A stretch of 64,000 nt of DNA from Ornithinibacillus sp047228935 (lineage in GTDB: Bacteria; Bacillota; Bacilli; Bacillales; Amphibacillaceae): NCBI RefSeq assembly GCF_047228935.1, contig NZ_JBFEGG010000004.1, forward strand, positions 124,001 through 188,000. Reading direction: 5' to 3'. Shown one piece after another: positions 32,537-41,512 of the stretch. The translations under genes were made by a program, and so were the position numbers. The notes under the pieces are model-generated. The model was given only the letters and a program-made list of their open reading frames with translations. It had not been told where the DNA came from and ran no database searches. Numbering within the stretch: the stretch's first letter is position 1; every line of letters starts with the position of its first letter.

Positions 32537-34570
32537 ATGACAGATAAACGAAAAGAAAACGAAAAGAATGAACAACTGGATATGTTTCGTGTAGATGACA
32601 AAGGGAAGTATATGACAACAAACCAAGGGCTGAAGGTGTCAGAGGATGAGTTATCTTTAACTGCTGGAGTTCGTGGTCCTACTTTAATGGAAGACTTTCA
32701 CTTCAGGGAGAAAATGACTCACTTTGACCATGAAAGAATTCCAGAAAGGGTAGTACATGCTAGGGGGTTTGCTGCCCATGGTGAATTTCAGCTATATGAA
32801 AGTATGGAACGATATACGAAAGCAAAAATTTTTACTGATACATCGAAAAAGGTCCCGGTATTTGTTCGTTTCTCCACCGTTAATGGCTCCAAAGGCTCTG
32901 GGGATACTGCTAGAGATGCCCGCGGATTTGCTACAAAATTTTATACAGATGAAGGAAACTATGACCTTGTAGCCAACAACATACCAGTCTTCTTTATACA
33001 AGATGGAATTAAATTTCCAGATGTTGTCCACTCCTTTAAACCAGAACCCCATAACGATATTCCACAAGCATCCACCGCACATGATAATTTTTGGGATTTT
33101 GTTGCTAATAATCCGGAAAATGCTCATATGGTAATGTGGGTTATGTCAGATCGCGCTATTCCGAGAAGTTTCCGGATGATGGAAGGGTTTGGCGTTAATA
33201 CGTTTCGTTTTGTCAATGCTAGTGGTGAGGCTTTCTTTATTAAATTTCATTGGAAGCCTAAGCTTGGCGTACATTCACTAGTATGGGATGAGGCACAAAA
33301 ACTGATGGGGATTGATCCTGATTTTCATCGTAATGATCTATGGGAAGCGATTGAAAGAGGGGATTATCCTGAATATGAGTTAGGTGTTCAAATTGTACCT
33401 CAAGCAGATGAATTTAAATTCGATTTTGACTTATTGGATGCGACGAAGCTAATACCAGAAGAGGAAGTTCCAGTAAAAATTATTGGGAAGATGACTTTAA
33501 CGAAAAACGTTGACAATTTTTTTGCAGAAACGGAGCAAGTAGCCTTCCACCCAGGAAATGTCGTACCTGGAATTGATTTTACCAATGATCCGTTATTACA
33601 AGCACGACTATTCTCATATGTCGATACACAATTACTCCGCCTTGGTGGACCGAACTTTCATGAGATTCCTATTAACAGACCGATTTGCCCTTTTCATAAT
33701 AATCAACGTGATGGGTTCCATAGGCAGACGATAAATGTAGGAAAGGTTAATTATCATCGTAATTCACTTGCAGGTAATACTCCGGTTCCCGCTTCACCTG
33801 AAGAAGGTGGGTATAAGCATTATGAGGAAAAAGTAGAAGGAAAGAAAATTCGGAGGCGAAGTAAAAGCTTTACGGACTTCTTTTCCCAAGCAAAACTGTT
33901 CTGGAATAGTATGAGTGCACCAGAGAAAAAACATATTATAGACGCTTTTAGCTTTGAGTTAGGAAAGGTAAAGAGTAGATCGGTTCGTCAGCAAAATGTT
34001 GATTTGTTTGCTAATGTTGATTTAGAATTAGCCAAAACCATTGCAAGAAATATCGGAGTAAAACCGCCAACTAAAGGTGGTGCCCCTGTAACGAAGGCTT
34101 CTCCAGCATTAAGTCAGTTAAATACTACAATGACAGCGAAAACACGTAAAGTTGCCATCATAGTATCTGATGGATTTAATGGTCCTTTAGTAAAAACGGT
34201 GCTCGATTATTGGAAAAAAGAAGGGCTTGTTCCAGAGATTATTAGTGAAGATTTAGGACCAGTAAAAGGAACAAATGGTGTTGAGCTAGAGGCGACACAA
34301 AATGTTTATACTGCTCAATCAGTTTTGTATGACGCAGTCTTTATGGTACGTGGTAGTAGTACCGATCGAATGTTTAATGAAAAAGCTGCCTATTTCCTAG
34401 ATGAAGCATATCGACATAAAAAGACGATTGGTGCCATTGGAGAAGGGCGAAGATGGCTAGAGGTAAATCATATGGTCAATAAACCAGGGGTAATTACTAA
34501 TGGAAGTCCCATTGAATTTGCAAGGGATTTCGTAAATGCTGTTGCAAAGCATAGACATTGGAATAGATAA
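32537..34570 (+). CDS. katE: Large-subunit catalase with C-terminal DJ-1/PfpI domain
   Basis: A 677-residue HPII-type (clade 2) heme catalase that dismutates hydrogen peroxide. The distal His is in RVVHARGFAAHG, the Asn motif is in the VANNIPVFF region, and the proximal heme Tyr is in FSYVDTQLLRLGGPNF. Residues from about 540 (RKVAIIVSDGFNG) form the DJ-1/GATase1-like extra domain. ATG 32537 has GGGGAGG seven bases upstream; earlier in-frame codons are too close or lack a site. Spore-former relatives (KatX, KatE) are expressed under sigma B or F; I saw no such promoter clearly. Confidence 0.93.
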   Translation: MTDKRKENEKNEQLDMFRVDDKGKYMTTNQGLKVSEDELSLTAGVRGPTLMEDFHFREKMTHFDHERIPERVVHARGFAAHGEFQLYESMERYTKAKIFTDTSKKVPVFVRFSTVNGSKGSGDTARDARGFATKFYTDEGNYDLVANNIPVFFIQDGIKFPDVVHSFKPEPHNDIPQASTAHDNFWDFVANNPENAHMVMWVMSDRAIPRSFRMMEGFGVNTFRFVNASGEAFFIKFHWKPKLGVHSLVWDEAQKLMGIDPDFHRNDLWEAIERGDYPEYELGVQIVPQADEFKFDFDLLDATKLIPEEEVPVKIIGKMTLTKNVDNFFAETEQVAFHPGNVVPGIDFTNDPLLQARLFSYVDTQLLRLGGPNFHEIPINRPICPFHNNQRDGFHRQTINVGKVNYHRNSLAGNTPVPASPEEGGYKHYEEKVEGKKIRRRSKSFTDFFSQAKLFWNSMSAPEKKHIIDAFSFELGKVKSRSVRQQNVDLFANVDLELAKTIARNIGVKPPTKGGAPVTKASPALSQLNTTMTAKTRKVAIIVSDGFNGPLVKTVLDYWKKEGLVPEIISEDLGPVKGTNGVELEATQNVYTAQSVLYDAVFMVRGSSTDRMFNEKAAYFLDEAYRHKKTIGAIGEGRRWLEVNHMVNKPGVITNGSPIEFARDFVNAVAKHRHWNR

Positions 34571-34572
34571 TC

Positions 34573-34620
34573 AAAAGGGAACAACTTGCTCCAGTATGAG
34601 CACTTTGTTCCCTTTTATTT
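34573..34620. terminator. Bidirectional terminator between catalase and ketopantoate reductase
   Basis: AAAAGGGAACAA pairs with TTGTTCCCTTTT, with an inner GCTC/GAGC stem. Confidence 0.88.
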
Positions 34621-35652
34621 CTATTTGTTCTTAAGTTCTTTAAAGTGACAAATATTTTCTTCAAAAGTAGGTACAGATTTTTCATCTTCTGCTTTTTTTA
34701 CGAGTGATACTACTAAGTCATTGTAAGGAGTTGCAATACCTAGTTCTTTTCCTTTTGTTGCTACAAAACCATTAATATAGTCGATTTCGGTTTTTCTTTG
34801 CTTTTCAAGATCTTGTAGCATACTTGCTCTTAATAATGCTTGTGGTTCGAATGCTTTTCTAGCAAATCCAATAGCGGTTGGTAAATTACTTTCGTCTTCA
34901 GCTAGTTTAAAGATACTTAAATCAAATCCAGCTAATAAAGCAAATGATACACCAGCTGCTTCCCCAACACGAATCGTTTCATCCGCTAGTGAGACAGCAC
35001 TGTAAACGCCAACCTCATCTTTAATAACATCACCAAAAGTACACCCAAGAGCTGCAGACATACCACTTAGGGCAACATTTACTAGTAATTTAGACCATTT
35101 AGTTCCGATTAAATTATCAGTAACATGAGTTCCACCGACTAAATCTAAGATTTCCTTTATTTTTTGAACTCGGTCTGTCACGGAACCGTCTAATTCACCA
35201 ATTTGAAAGGCATTGCTCTTGAATGCTTCTGTTGCAGTAGTTAATTCAGATACACCAGGTTCTTTAAATGTAGCTCCGAACTCAACTGATCCACCAATTA
35301 CATGGTTTTTCCCTAAAATCGATACAAGGCTTTCCTCAGGGACCCCATTTTGAAGTGATAGTACGATACTATCGTTTTGTAAATAGTTTTTTAGATTAGT
35401 AACAACTTCTTCGTTAAATACTTGTTTTGTAAGTAATAAAACTAAATCATAAGTCCCAGACATTTCTTTAGGCGTAATTGCTTTTACTGGAATGGTTTCT
35501 TTCATAGTTCCTGTAATCATTGCACCATGTTCATTAAGTGCTTTTACATGATCCTCATAGACATCAATTAATTCAACTTCATCATTTCCTTTAGAAATAA
35601 GTGCACCAATAATAGTACCTAATGAACCTGCTCCCATTATTCCAATTCTCAA
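34621..35652 (-). CDS. 2-dehydropantoate 2-reductase family (PanE/ApbA)
   Basis: A 343-residue ketopantoate reductase-like enzyme. An N-terminal Rossmann fold has GIMGAGSLGTIIG, LLTKQ lies near residue 80, LSLQNGVPEE is the conserved NG motif, and the C-terminal helical domain holds KWSKLLVNVALSG with the catalytic Lys. It reduces ketopantoate to pantoate with NADPH in the classical family; several paralogues act on other 2-keto acids. TTG 35652 is nine bases after AGGAGG and is preferred over ATG 35661, which abuts the site. No pantothenate genes are adjacent, so panE identity is uncertain. Confidence 0.87.
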   Translation of the reverse strand: MRIGIMGAGSLGTIIGALISKGNDEVELIDVYEDHVKALNEHGAMITGTMKETIPVKAITPKEMSGTYDLVLLLTKQVFNEEVVTNLKNYLQNDSIVLSLQNGVPEESLVSILGKNHVIGGSVEFGATFKEPGVSELTTATEAFKSNAFQIGELDGSVTDRVQKIKEILDLVGGTHVTDNLIGTKWSKLLVNVALSGMSAALGCTFGDVIKDEVGVYSAVSLADETIRVGEAAGVSFALLAGFDLSIFKLAEDESNLPTAIGFARKAFEPQALLRASMLQDLEKQRKTEIDYINGFVATKGKELGIATPYNDLVVSLVKKAEDEKSVPTFEENICHFKELKNK

Positions 35653-35822
35653 GATGAACATCCTCCTTAGTAAAATAAATACTTTTCTAGTTTTATCCTA
35701 GTAAGATAAGATTATAGGAATAAAGTCATATCTTGCAAATATAACGACATATATTAAAAAAATCAAATTAACTACACATAAAGGGAATATGGTCGATATA
35801 GTATGTTAGAAGGGGGAACATC

Positions 35823-37304
35823 ATGAAAAGTTTAGATACATATAATACAAAAAGAGTCCACAAAGTAAATTATATTTTATTAATTGCTATTGTTTTTCTT
35901 TTAGTTATACCAGTAGTCATGGCAAGAGGATTTGCGGATAGTATAGGAATTGTTGTAGCAGGTGTGGTAGTTATTATTATTTCAAGTGTTAATTACTTGT
36001 TGCCTCTACCAACCTATGTAAAAGGGTTTATTTTTGCAATAATTCCAAACGTAGTTGTAATGCTTTTATTTGTTCTTGATGGATTTGCACTTAATAAGCA
36101 CTATTTAATATTTTTAACAGTTGCTATGGTAGCGATGTATTTTAAAAAAGAGCTCATTTTAATATTTGGTATTGTGTTAAATGTACTTATTATAGGAATG
36201 TTTTTCTTCAGCCCGCAAGATTTATTAGGTATTGATGATAACTTAAAAGGACTTATTACCGTTATTGCTATAATCGATGGGATATTAGTTGCCTTGTATC
36301 TATTAACGAAATGGGGTAGGGAATTAGTAGATAGTTCTTCTAAGAAAGAATTAGAAGCGAAGGAATTATTAGATAAGCTTCAAGATACCTTTAATGCAAT
36401 TGAGGAAGGTGCGAATAAATTAGATACGACAATCGGTCAATTTAATAAAGATATCACGACAATTTATGAGTCCAGTGATCTTGTATTAGACTCTGCTCAA
36501 CAAATGGCTACTGCTATTCAAGAGGAAGCAGAAAGTGTGAGCACGGTTAATGAATCTATGGGTTCATCACTTGAAAAAACCAATCAAACGATAGCTATTT
36601 CGGAAAGCATCGTGAAGAAGTCTGAGCATATGAATGGAGAAGTACAAGTAGGATGGGAGAAAGTACAGCAAGCATCCAATCATATTCGTACGGTTAACGA
36701 CGCAATAGGCACAACTACTGTAACTGTAGCTGACTTGCAAGATAGTTTAGGAAGAGTAAATACGTTACTTCAAGGAATTAGGGACATTGCTGAGCAAACG
36801 AATTTGCTTGCTTTAAATGCTGCGATTGAATCGGCACGTGCAGGAGAATATGGTAAAGGATTTGCAGTTGTTGCAGATGAAGTTCGAAAACTTGCTGAAC
36901 AAAGTGCAAATATTACAGTTGATATTACCGAAGTGACCGATAGTCTGTTCCAGAAATCAGAGAATGCACGAGAGAAATCTACCGAAGGAGAACTCGCTGC
37001 AGCAGAAGGTATGAAGCTATTGGATGAAGTTTCTACTTTCTTTGATGAGCTAAAAAGTTCTTTCAAAGATACTAGTAACAGTCTTTCCATCAGTATGAAG
37101 GAGATTCAATCAGCAACTGGAGATTTAAAAGATATTCAGGAACAATTAGAAAATGTAGCAAACATTTCAGAAGAAAACGCATCCTCTACACAAGAAATCG
37201 TTTCTACACTTGAAAGTGAACACGACCTGATCACCTCCATCAATACAGCAGTAGCGGAGATAAGTGAATTAAGTAAGGAATTAAAACAGTTAGTGAAAAA
37301 GTAA
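35823..37304 (+). CDS. Methyl-accepting chemotaxis protein with multi-TM N-terminus
   Basis: A 493-residue chemoreceptor. The N-terminal 160 residues form about five to six TM helices with no large extracellular sensor domain; the rest is a cytoplasmic coiled-coil signalling domain whose hairpin tip is DIAEQTNLLALNAAIESARAGE (split around residues 320-340), followed by GFAVVADEVRKLAEQS. No HAMP domain is obvious. Such membrane-embedded sensors may respond to membrane or energy state. AGGGGG is upstream of ATG. No che genes are adjacent. Confidence 0.9.
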   Translation: MKSLDTYNTKRVHKVNYILLIAIVFLLVIPVVMARGFADSIGIVVAGVVVIIISSVNYLLPLPTYVKGFIFAIIPNVVVMLLFVLDGFALNKHYLIFLTVAMVAMYFKKELILIFGIVLNVLIIGMFFFSPQDLLGIDDNLKGLITVIAIIDGILVALYLLTKWGRELVDSSSKKELEAKELLDKLQDTFNAIEEGANKLDTTIGQFNKDITTIYESSDLVLDSAQQMATAIQEEAESVSTVNESMGSSLEKTNQTIAISESIVKKSEHMNGEVQVGWEKVQQASNHIRTVNDAIGTTTVTVADLQDSLGRVNTLLQGIRDIAEQTNLLALNAAIESARAGEYGKGFAVVADEVRKLAEQSANITVDITEVTDSLFQKSENAREKSTEGELAAAEGMKLLDEVSTFFDELKSSFKDTSNSLSISMKEIQSATGDLKDIQEQLENVANISEENASSTQEIVSTLESEHDLITSINTAVAEISELSKELKQLVKK

Positions 37305-37392
37305 TATAACAAAAAGTTATCAACTTATATAGAAATATTGTATTTTTTCTAATTGCCAATAAGATCTATACTGGATGCAGGGGGTGTTCAGT

Positions 37393-38127
37393 ATGGATCT
37401 TATTTTTATCTTTTTTACTGGAATTATCGCGACAACTTTAGGTACGATAGCCGGAGGTGGTGGCTTAATCAGTCTTCCAATGATGCTAGTATTAGGAATG
37501 CCAATCCACTCTGCAATTGGGGCGAATAAAGTTTCTAATACGGTAAGCTCATTCTCCAGTTTTTTTCATTTGCTTAGACAAAAGAAAATATCCTTAAGAG
37601 AGTGTTATTGGATTGTCCCTATTAGTATAACAGGAGGACTTAGTGGAGGATTTATAGCTACATTACTTTCTCCCAAACACCTATACATTATTGCCATTAT
37701 ACTACTATTATTTGCTCTAATTGCTTCCATGATCGGTAAACGAAATTTTCAGGGCGGTAACACTTTACAACCGAGTAAAATTAGTATTCCAGGCTTATAT
37801 GGTATCGGAATTTATGATGGTCTCTTCGGTCCGGGACAAGGTACATTAATGCTATACCTTTTTGCATATTTAAAAATTGATTATTTAAAGGCAGTTGGTT
37901 ATGTTCGTTTTGCAACCTTCTCTAGTTGTATTGGTGCAGCTACAATGTACATTACTTCAGGAAAAATAATGTGGGCATTAACACTAGCACTTCTCTGTGG
38001 TTCTGTTATTGGTGCACAAATCGGTGTACGTGTAGCAGAAAAAATAAAACCAGCGTATATGAAGCCGATTTTACGAGTAGTAACACTTGCGCTTATTGTG
38101 CAAGTGTTTGTGGAGAATATATTATAA
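37393..38127 (+). CDS. TauE/SafE family sulfite exporter-like permease
   Basis: A 244-residue membrane protein with about eight TM segments and the two-half repeat of the TauE/SafE family; GTIAGGGGLISLPMMLVLGMP and YDGLFGPGQGTLM are the conserved glycine-rich loops of the two halves. The family exports sulfite, sulfoacetate or similar organic anions; the substrate here is unknown. ATG 37393 has AGGGGGTG upstream; the frame opens six codons earlier with no spacing for a site. It converges with the amidohydrolase gene. Confidence 0.88.
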   Translation: MDLIFIFFTGIIATTLGTIAGGGGLISLPMMLVLGMPIHSAIGANKVSNTVSSFSSFFHLLRQKKISLRECYWIVPISITGGLSGGFIATLLSPKHLYIIAIILLLFALIASMIGKRNFQGGNTLQPSKISIPGLYGIGIYDGLFGPGQGTLMLYLFAYLKIDYLKAVGYVRFATFSSCIGAATMYITSGKIMWALTLALLCGSVIGAQIGVRVAEKIKPAYMKPILRVVTLALIVQVFVENIL

Positions 38128-38129
38128 AT

Positions 38130-38157
38130 AAAGCCAGCTCATTAGAACTGGCTTTTA
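38130..38157. terminator. Bidirectional terminator after TauE/SafE gene
   Basis: AAAGCCAG pairs with CTGGCTTT, with T residues at the plus-strand end and A residues at the start. Confidence 0.8.
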
Positions 38158-38158
38158 C

Positions 38159-39757
38159 CTATCTTTCAAATACTATTTTTCCATCGACCATCGTAAAAAT
38201 AACTTTTGCAGTTTTGATGTCTTCCTTTGGAACAGTAAATAGATTTTTATCTAATACAACTATATCAGCTAATTTACCGGCTTCTAATGTACCTAATTCT
38301 TTTTCGCGAAAAGCACCATAAGCTGGCGTGGATGTATAGGACTTTAGGGCTTCAGCAAGGGTGACTTTTTCTTCTTCATTCCAAACAACATAATCATCAT
38401 CTAGACGTGTTACAGCCCTATAAATAGCAGTTAATGGGTTTAACCCTACGATAGGATAATCACTTCCGTAAACTAATGTCGCTTCCTTATTTTTGAGTGT
38501 TTTTTGTAGCATATAAAGCTCCATACGTTCTTTACCAATTAATGATTCGAATACTTCATACGAAGAACCATTGATATGTTCAGGTTGAATAGAAGCTAAT
38601 ACCCCTAATTCATGGAAGCGAGGAATGTCTTCTTGTCTAATCATTTCTATATGTTCAATCGCATGACGTGAGTCTCTCTTCCCGTTTTGTTTTTGTGCTT
38701 CTTCAAAGGTATCTAAGGCTAGTTTGACCGCATTATCTCCTACACAGTGGAAACGAACTCGGAAGTTTTCCTTATCAGCGGCAATCGTCCATTTTTTAAT
38801 AGTATCTTCTGGATAGACCGTTCCACCAACTGAATCTGGTTTATTCGAATAGGGTTCTAATAAATATGCGGTATAGCTTGTAATCACACCATCAATAAAT
38901 TGTTTAAAACCTGTAAATTGAACCATATTAGAATGAAATTCTTTTCGAAGACGTTTTGCTTCTTCAAGGTCACCGTTTAATGGAGCTACAAAATGAACTC
39001 TTGCAGAGAGCTTGTCTCTTTTCTCGAAATCAGCATAAATCTCTGCTTCTTCCGTACTCATCTCGGGAAGTCTAAGAAGGTCATGTACGGAAGTAACACC
39101 TACTTGAGCAGCTTCATTTAAAAATTGCTCGAGAAGTTTTTCTTTAGCTTTTAAATCCAAAGGCATTGCTTTCGTTACAAGTCCTACGGCATGTTCTAAT
39201 AGTAACCCAGTAGGTTCACCATTCTCATCCTTAACAACTTCACCAAAATCTTGAATCTCGGTTTCCTGCGTAATCCCGGCAAGCTCTAACATGGCATTAT
39301 TTACCCAAGCGCTATGAAATTCAGCTTGATATAGTATTACCGGTCTATCTGAGACTACTTCATCTAAATACTTTTTATTAACTTGTTCATTCGTATGCCA
39401 TGTGTTTTCATCCCAGCCACTACCGATGATTAGGGGGAGGTCTGGGTGCTTGGCTGCATATTCTTTTACAAGTGTAGCGATATCCTGAGCAGAGCGAGCA
39501 TCTTGTAGGTTTACACTATTTTTTAACATACTACCTAATAAAAGATGGATATGAAAATCATGAAATCCAGGCATAATAAGCTTATCATCAAAATCAATAA
39601 CTTTAGTATGACTTGAAATGTATTCTTTCATATTTTGTTTATCAATGACATTTACAATTTTATTATTTGCAATGAGAATTGCGGCAGGTTTTGGGGTATT
39701 TTCAGTACCAGTAAAAACAGCATTGCTTGAGATAATATAATCAATAGTAGGCGCCAT
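38159..39757 (-). CDS. YtcJ-like metal-dependent amidohydrolase
   Basis: A 532-residue amidohydrolase of the YtcJ/NfdA subgroup. GFHDFHIHLL (metal His pair) follows the first beta-sandwich part; RFHCVGDNAV, AIEHIEM and YGSDYPIV provide the other metal ligands and the catalytic Asp. The C-terminal beta-sandwich ends in KLADIVVLDKNL. Family members deformylate or hydrolyse N-substituted amides; the real substrate is unknown. ATG 39757 is chosen because AAAAAGGAG is six bases upstream; the ATG at 39775 overlaps that site. Confidence 0.9.
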   Translation of the reverse strand: MAPTIDYIISSNAVFTGTENTPKPAAILIANNKIVNVIDKQNMKEYISSHTKVIDFDDKLIMPGFHDFHIHLLLGSMLKNSVNLQDARSAQDIATLVKEYAAKHPDLPLIIGSGWDENTWHTNEQVNKKYLDEVVSDRPVILYQAEFHSAWVNNAMLELAGITQETEIQDFGEVVKDENGEPTGLLLEHAVGLVTKAMPLDLKAKEKLLEQFLNEAAQVGVTSVHDLLRLPEMSTEEAEIYADFEKRDKLSARVHFVAPLNGDLEEAKRLRKEFHSNMVQFTGFKQFIDGVITSYTAYLLEPYSNKPDSVGGTVYPEDTIKKWTIAADKENFRVRFHCVGDNAVKLALDTFEEAQKQNGKRDSRHAIEHIEMIRQEDIPRFHELGVLASIQPEHINGSSYEVFESLIGKERMELYMLQKTLKNKEATLVYGSDYPIVGLNPLTAIYRAVTRLDDDYVVWNEEEKVTLAEALKSYTSTPAYGAFREKELGTLEAGKLADIVVLDKNLFTVPKEDIKTAKVIFTMVDGKIVFER

Positions 39758-39834
39758 AGGTTTCTCCTTTTTCATCCATTTATTTTAATTTTATTATACA
39801 ATGAATATCTCGTGAAATTCTTTAATATTATAAT

Positions 39835-39878
39835 TGAAAATGATTATCATTGACTATCACTTAAAAACCACATAAACT
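39835..39878 (+). promoter_or_regulatory. Fur box and promoter upstream of siderophore ATPase gene
   Basis: TGAAAATGATTATCA (39835-39849) matches the 7-1-7 Fur box at 14 of 15 positions. It abuts TTGACT (39850-39855), which is 17 bases from TAAACT (39873-39878). Iron-loaded Fur should repress the ATPase gene. Confidence 0.8.
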
Positions 39879-39954
39879 TAAGGTAATGTATTAGTTAGGG
39901 TAAGAAATAGGGAACAATTGTTGAACTGAGTTTTGATGTAGAGGAGAGTACATT

Positions 39955-40776
39955 ATGCTATCTACAAAAGATTTAACCATTAGTTATGGGGATAAAATTA
40001 TCATTGATGATTTAAATATTGAAATTCCGAAGGGGAAAATAACTGTCTTAATAGGTGCAAACGGTTGTGGGAAATCAACCCTACTTAGGTCTATGGCACG
40101 ATTACTTAAACCCCAAGACGGTACTGTTATATTAGATGGGCAAGCAATTGCAACGATGAAGACAAAAGAAGTAGCAAAAAAACTCTCTATTTTACCACAA
40201 AGTCCAATTTCTCCTGAAGGGCTAACCGTATTAGAACTGGTTAAGCAAGGGAGACACCCTCACCGTGGATTTATAAAACAGTGGTCTAAAAAAGATGAGG
40301 AAGCGGTTTATGAAGCGCTAGAACTTACGAATATGTTAAATCTTAAAGATCAGTCAGTAGATTCTTTATCCGGTGGTCAAAGACAGCGTGCGTGGATTGC
40401 AATGACGTTGGCACAGCAAACGGATATTATGTTATTAGATGAACCAACTACTTATTTGGATATGACACATCAAATTGAGATATTAGATTTATTGTATAAG
40501 TTAAATGAGAAAGATGGGCGTACAATTGTCATGGTGTTGCACGATCTTAACTTATCATGCAGGTATGCACATCATATTATTGCCATCAAAAACCAAACTG
40601 TCACTTCTTTTGGTAAACCAGAAGAAATCGTTACATGTGCATTAGTCGAAGAGGTATTTAATTTAAAATGTGATGTTTTATTTGACCCAATTTATGGGAC
40701 GCCTATGTGTATCCCACATGGAAAAGGAAGACATATACTACCACCTACATCTAATATTAATCGAAAAAGGATTTAA
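39955..40776 (+). CDS. Siderophore ABC transporter ATP-binding protein (FhuC/FecE family)
   Basis: A 273-residue ATPase for ferric-siderophore import. Walker A is GANGCGKST (about 33-41), the signature is LSGGQRQR, Walker B is IMLLDEPTTYLD, and the H-switch is VLHDLN. The C-terminal CDVLFDPIYGTPMCIPHG is typical of the FhuC/YusV type. It has its own Fur-controlled promoter and terminator but is separated by only about 115 bases from the nitroreductase-binding protein-permease operon, so they probably form one system. Confidence 0.92.
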   Translation: MLSTKDLTISYGDKIIIDDLNIEIPKGKITVLIGANGCGKSTLLRSMARLLKPQDGTVILDGQAIATMKTKEVAKKLSILPQSPISPEGLTVLELVKQGRHPHRGFIKQWSKKDEEAVYEALELTNMLNLKDQSVDSLSGGQRQRAWIAMTLAQQTDIMLLDEPTTYLDMTHQIEILDLLYKLNEKDGRTIVMVLHDLNLSCRYAHHIIAIKNQTVTSFGKPEEIVTCALVEEVFNLKCDVLFDPIYGTPMCIPHGKGRHILPPTSNINRKRI

Positions 40777-40778
40777 GA

Positions 40779-40809
40779 GCCATCAAATTTATTATTTGAT
40801 GGTTTTTTT
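40779..40809 (+). terminator. Rho-independent terminator after siderophore ATPase gene
   Basis: CCATCAAAT pairs with ATTTGATGG and is followed by T7. Confidence 0.9.
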
Positions 40810-40836
40810 ATATCTACAAAATCATAAAAAATGTAT

Positions 40837-40890
40837 TTGACAATTATGATATTTCTTATATAATTATGTTGAAAATGATAATCATTTTCA
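40837..40890 (+). promoter_or_regulatory. Consensus promoter with perfect Fur palindrome
   Basis: TTGACA (40837-40842) and TATAAT (40859-40864) are both perfect, 16 bases apart. A 21-bp perfect palindrome of arms TGAAAATGAT and ATCATTTTCA around one A (40870-40890) covers the transcription start. This is a strong promoter under tight Fur control. Confidence 0.92.
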
Positions 40891-40891
40891 A

Positions 40892-41512
40892 TTGGAGGTG
40901 TTCGAAATCGATTTAGTAAAAGCAATACGTGAGAGACGTACGATTCTTGATTATAAACCAGATAAGATAAAAAAAGAGGTTTTAATACAAATCCTTAATG
41001 ATGCAGCATATGCACCAAATCATTATATGAAACAACCGTGGAAAATTAGAATATATGAGGATGAGGCAAGATCTGTATTTGGTGAAAAAGTAGTAGACAG
41101 TTACATAAGATTAGGATATTTAAAAACCTTGAATAAAGAAAAGCTAAAACAAGCAAGAATTGCCTATGATCGTTTTTTTACTTCGGTACCTCATCATATA
41201 TTGTTTTACATTGAAAAAGAGGACAATGGGTATATAGATGATGAAAATTTTTCTGCAGTTTGTGCATTTATCCAGAACTTTCAGCTTTTAGCCTGGGATC
41301 AGGGAATCGGAACAATGTGGACCGCTAAGGAAACGCTTCGAGATGAAACCTATATTAGGGAAATCGGTTTATCACCTCAAAAGCACCGATTAGTAGCTGT
41401 AGTACAGGTTGGCTATCCTAATAAACTTCCTAAAGGAAAAAAACGAGATTCAATTGTAAATAATATCGAATGGGTAAATACCATTCAGATGGAAGAGGAG
41501 AAAGTATTATGA
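40892..41512 (+). CDS. Nitroreductase-family flavoprotein in Fur-controlled operon
   Basis: A roughly 200-residue FMN-dependent nitroreductase-family protein: AIRERRTILDYKPD at the N-terminus, NDAAYAPNHYMKQPWKIRI as FMN site, and GIGTMWTAKE near 145. The start is unclear. The TTG at 40892 and GTG at 40898 both lie inside the ribosome site GGAGGTG (40894-40900); the codon with ideal spacing is ATC at 40907, which would give IDLVKAIRERR like normal family starts. It is first in an operon with a siderophore-binding lipoprotein (ATGA overlap) and permease under Fur, so it may reduce the ferric siderophore or release iron; that role is inferred. Confidence 0.85.
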   Translation: MEVFEIDLVKAIRERRTILDYKPDKIKKEVLIQILNDAAYAPNHYMKQPWKIRIYEDEARSVFGEKVVDSYIRLGYLKTLNKEKLKQARIAYDRFFTSVPHHILFYIEKEDNGYIDDENFSAVCAFIQNFQLLAWDQGIGTMWTAKETLRDETYIREIGLSPQKHRLVAVVQVGYPNKLPKGKKRDSIVNNIEWVNTIQMEEEKVL

